Origin: RPQJ01 sp963846315
GTDB taxonomy: Bacteria > Pseudomonadota > Gammaproteobacteria > Steroidobacterales > Steroidobacteraceae
Assembly: GCA_963846315.1 (NCBI GenBank)
Contig: CAWJVM010000005.1
Coordinates: forward strand, 193,475-257,474
Reading direction: 5' to 3'
DNA length: 64,000 nt
Shown here: piece after piece, positions 63,530 through 64,000 of the stretch
Numbering within the stretch: position 1 is the first letter of the stretch
Layout of the letters: every line of letters begins with the position of its first letter
The notes under the pieces: generated by a model
The model's database searches: none
What the model was told of the DNA's origin: nothing
Seen by the model: the letters and a program-made list of their open reading frames with translations, nothing else
Program-made: the position numbers and the translations under genes

Positions 63530-64000
63530 TCAACGACCCGGGACGGGATCTATGTCGCGGCGCGCACCCGAAATGCGGCTCGCGTCGGCCCTACCACTGG
63601 GTGACACGGCGTCATTATCAATCGCCTGACGCCAAAGTACCCAGAGCAGACAAATAAACCAGATTCTTACCTCGAATCTCATGTAAGGCACAAACATGTC
63701 CGCCACAAACATCGCGGCCAGGCTGCCCGCGACGCCACACAGCATTGCGGCTATAAATCCCGCCGTGTGCCGGGTTGCGCGAAATACCATTCCAACTCTC
63801 TTGGCGATCAGTATCACCATGACCAGATAGATGGCGGCACCAGGGACCGACGTCAACGAGCATGCTCATAAAAGTATTGTGCGAGGCGCGCACCCCAGAC
63901 TCGTCCGTCAGGTGTTGCGCGCCCAAGTACTGCGGACTCAGGATGGCCGTGCAGGCATGCCCGCAACCCAGGGGATGGTCTCGGAACATCCGGTACTGCC
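63530..64000 (-). CDS. O-antigen ligase/polymerase (Wzy_C), C-terminal part, one frameshift
   Basis: The gene runs off the right edge; only the last ~155 residues are seen. The diagnostic periplasmic loop is present: FRDHPLGCGHACTAILSPQY, then ASHNTFMSMLVDVG, followed after a shift near 63850 by VPGAAIYLVMVILIAKRVG and three more hydrophobic segments. The HNTF..L...G.PG pattern defines the Wzy/WaaL family. Likely polymerase or ligase for the polysaccharide exported by the flippase encoded convergently. Confidence 0.78.

Overview
The window is about 64 kb of GC-rich chromosomal DNA with the gene content of a free-living gammaproteobacterium. It carries a PhoBR/Pst system, dsbB, tsaB, yoaA, dusA, srkA, typA, the three genes of the GlrK-QseG-GlrR system, a GTP-type PEP carboxykinase, a phasin, PEP-CTERM and GlyGly-CTERM surface proteins and an exopolysaccharide locus. 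A relative of the Steroidobacteraceae/Nevskiales-Xanthomonadales is my best guess; this is inference from gene content only.

Layout. 0-9.3 kb is a phosphate block, mostly on the minus strand: pstS-pstC-pstA (cut by the left edge), phoU-dsbB, a coiled-coil porin, and phoB-phoR. dapE sits in the middle on the plus strand. Three Pho boxes (upstream of pstS, the porin and phoB) share the same 11-bp half-site spacing and a -10 element 10 nt downstream. 9.3-17.6 kb is housekeeping: tsaB, yoaA, a DUF11-like secreted protein, a phasin with a good promoter and a PhaR-like operator, pckG, a cyclase-FHA protein and dusA. 17.6-28.9 kb is one giant autotransporter of about 3758 residues with some 46 glycine-rich repeats. 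29-42.9 kb holds a YbdK-type ligase with an overlapping N-formylglutamate amidohydrolase, a PAS/GAF/GGDEF/EAL protein, a DUF559 nuclease flanked by REP elements, typA, two lipoproteins (one a PKD metallopeptidase), galE and srkA. 43-47.7 kb is glrK...qseG-glrR, interrupted by an intact mqsRA toxin-antitoxin pair and a relic of a second one; hipBA follows. From 50 to 64 kb lies a surface and exopolysaccharide region: Ig-like lipoproteins, one behind a c-di-GMP-I riboswitch, PEP-CTERM and GlyGly-CTERM proteins, a parvulin isomerase, then MBOAT, SGNH-like, FemAB-like, ATP-grasp and flippase genes, and on the other strand a TPR protein and an O-antigen ligase.

Two repeat systems run through the window. 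One is a REP-like palindrome built on CTCTCCCGC/GCGGGAGAG, found at six or more loci, including in frame inside tsaB, as the last codons of srkA, and on both sides of the DUF559 gene. The other is large gene-free palindrome clusters at 3.6-4.15 kb and 37.5-37.73 kb.

Many conserved genes carry single-base frameshifts (porin, typA, glrK, qseG, PKD protease, MBOAT and most of 50-58 kb). In the MBOAT gene two compensating shifts lie within about 20 bp, and glrK is fixed by removing one T from a TT. This looks like indel error in the assembly more than gene decay, so I annotate these genes as single units and mark the breaks. The most interesting signals are a GlrR homologue that has lost the GAFTGA loop and the Walker B acidic pair, the REP/DUF559 arrangement with in-frame REP in tsaB, the c-di-GMP riboswitch, the mirror-symmetric hipBA operators, and the toxin-antitoxin insertion in the glr operon.
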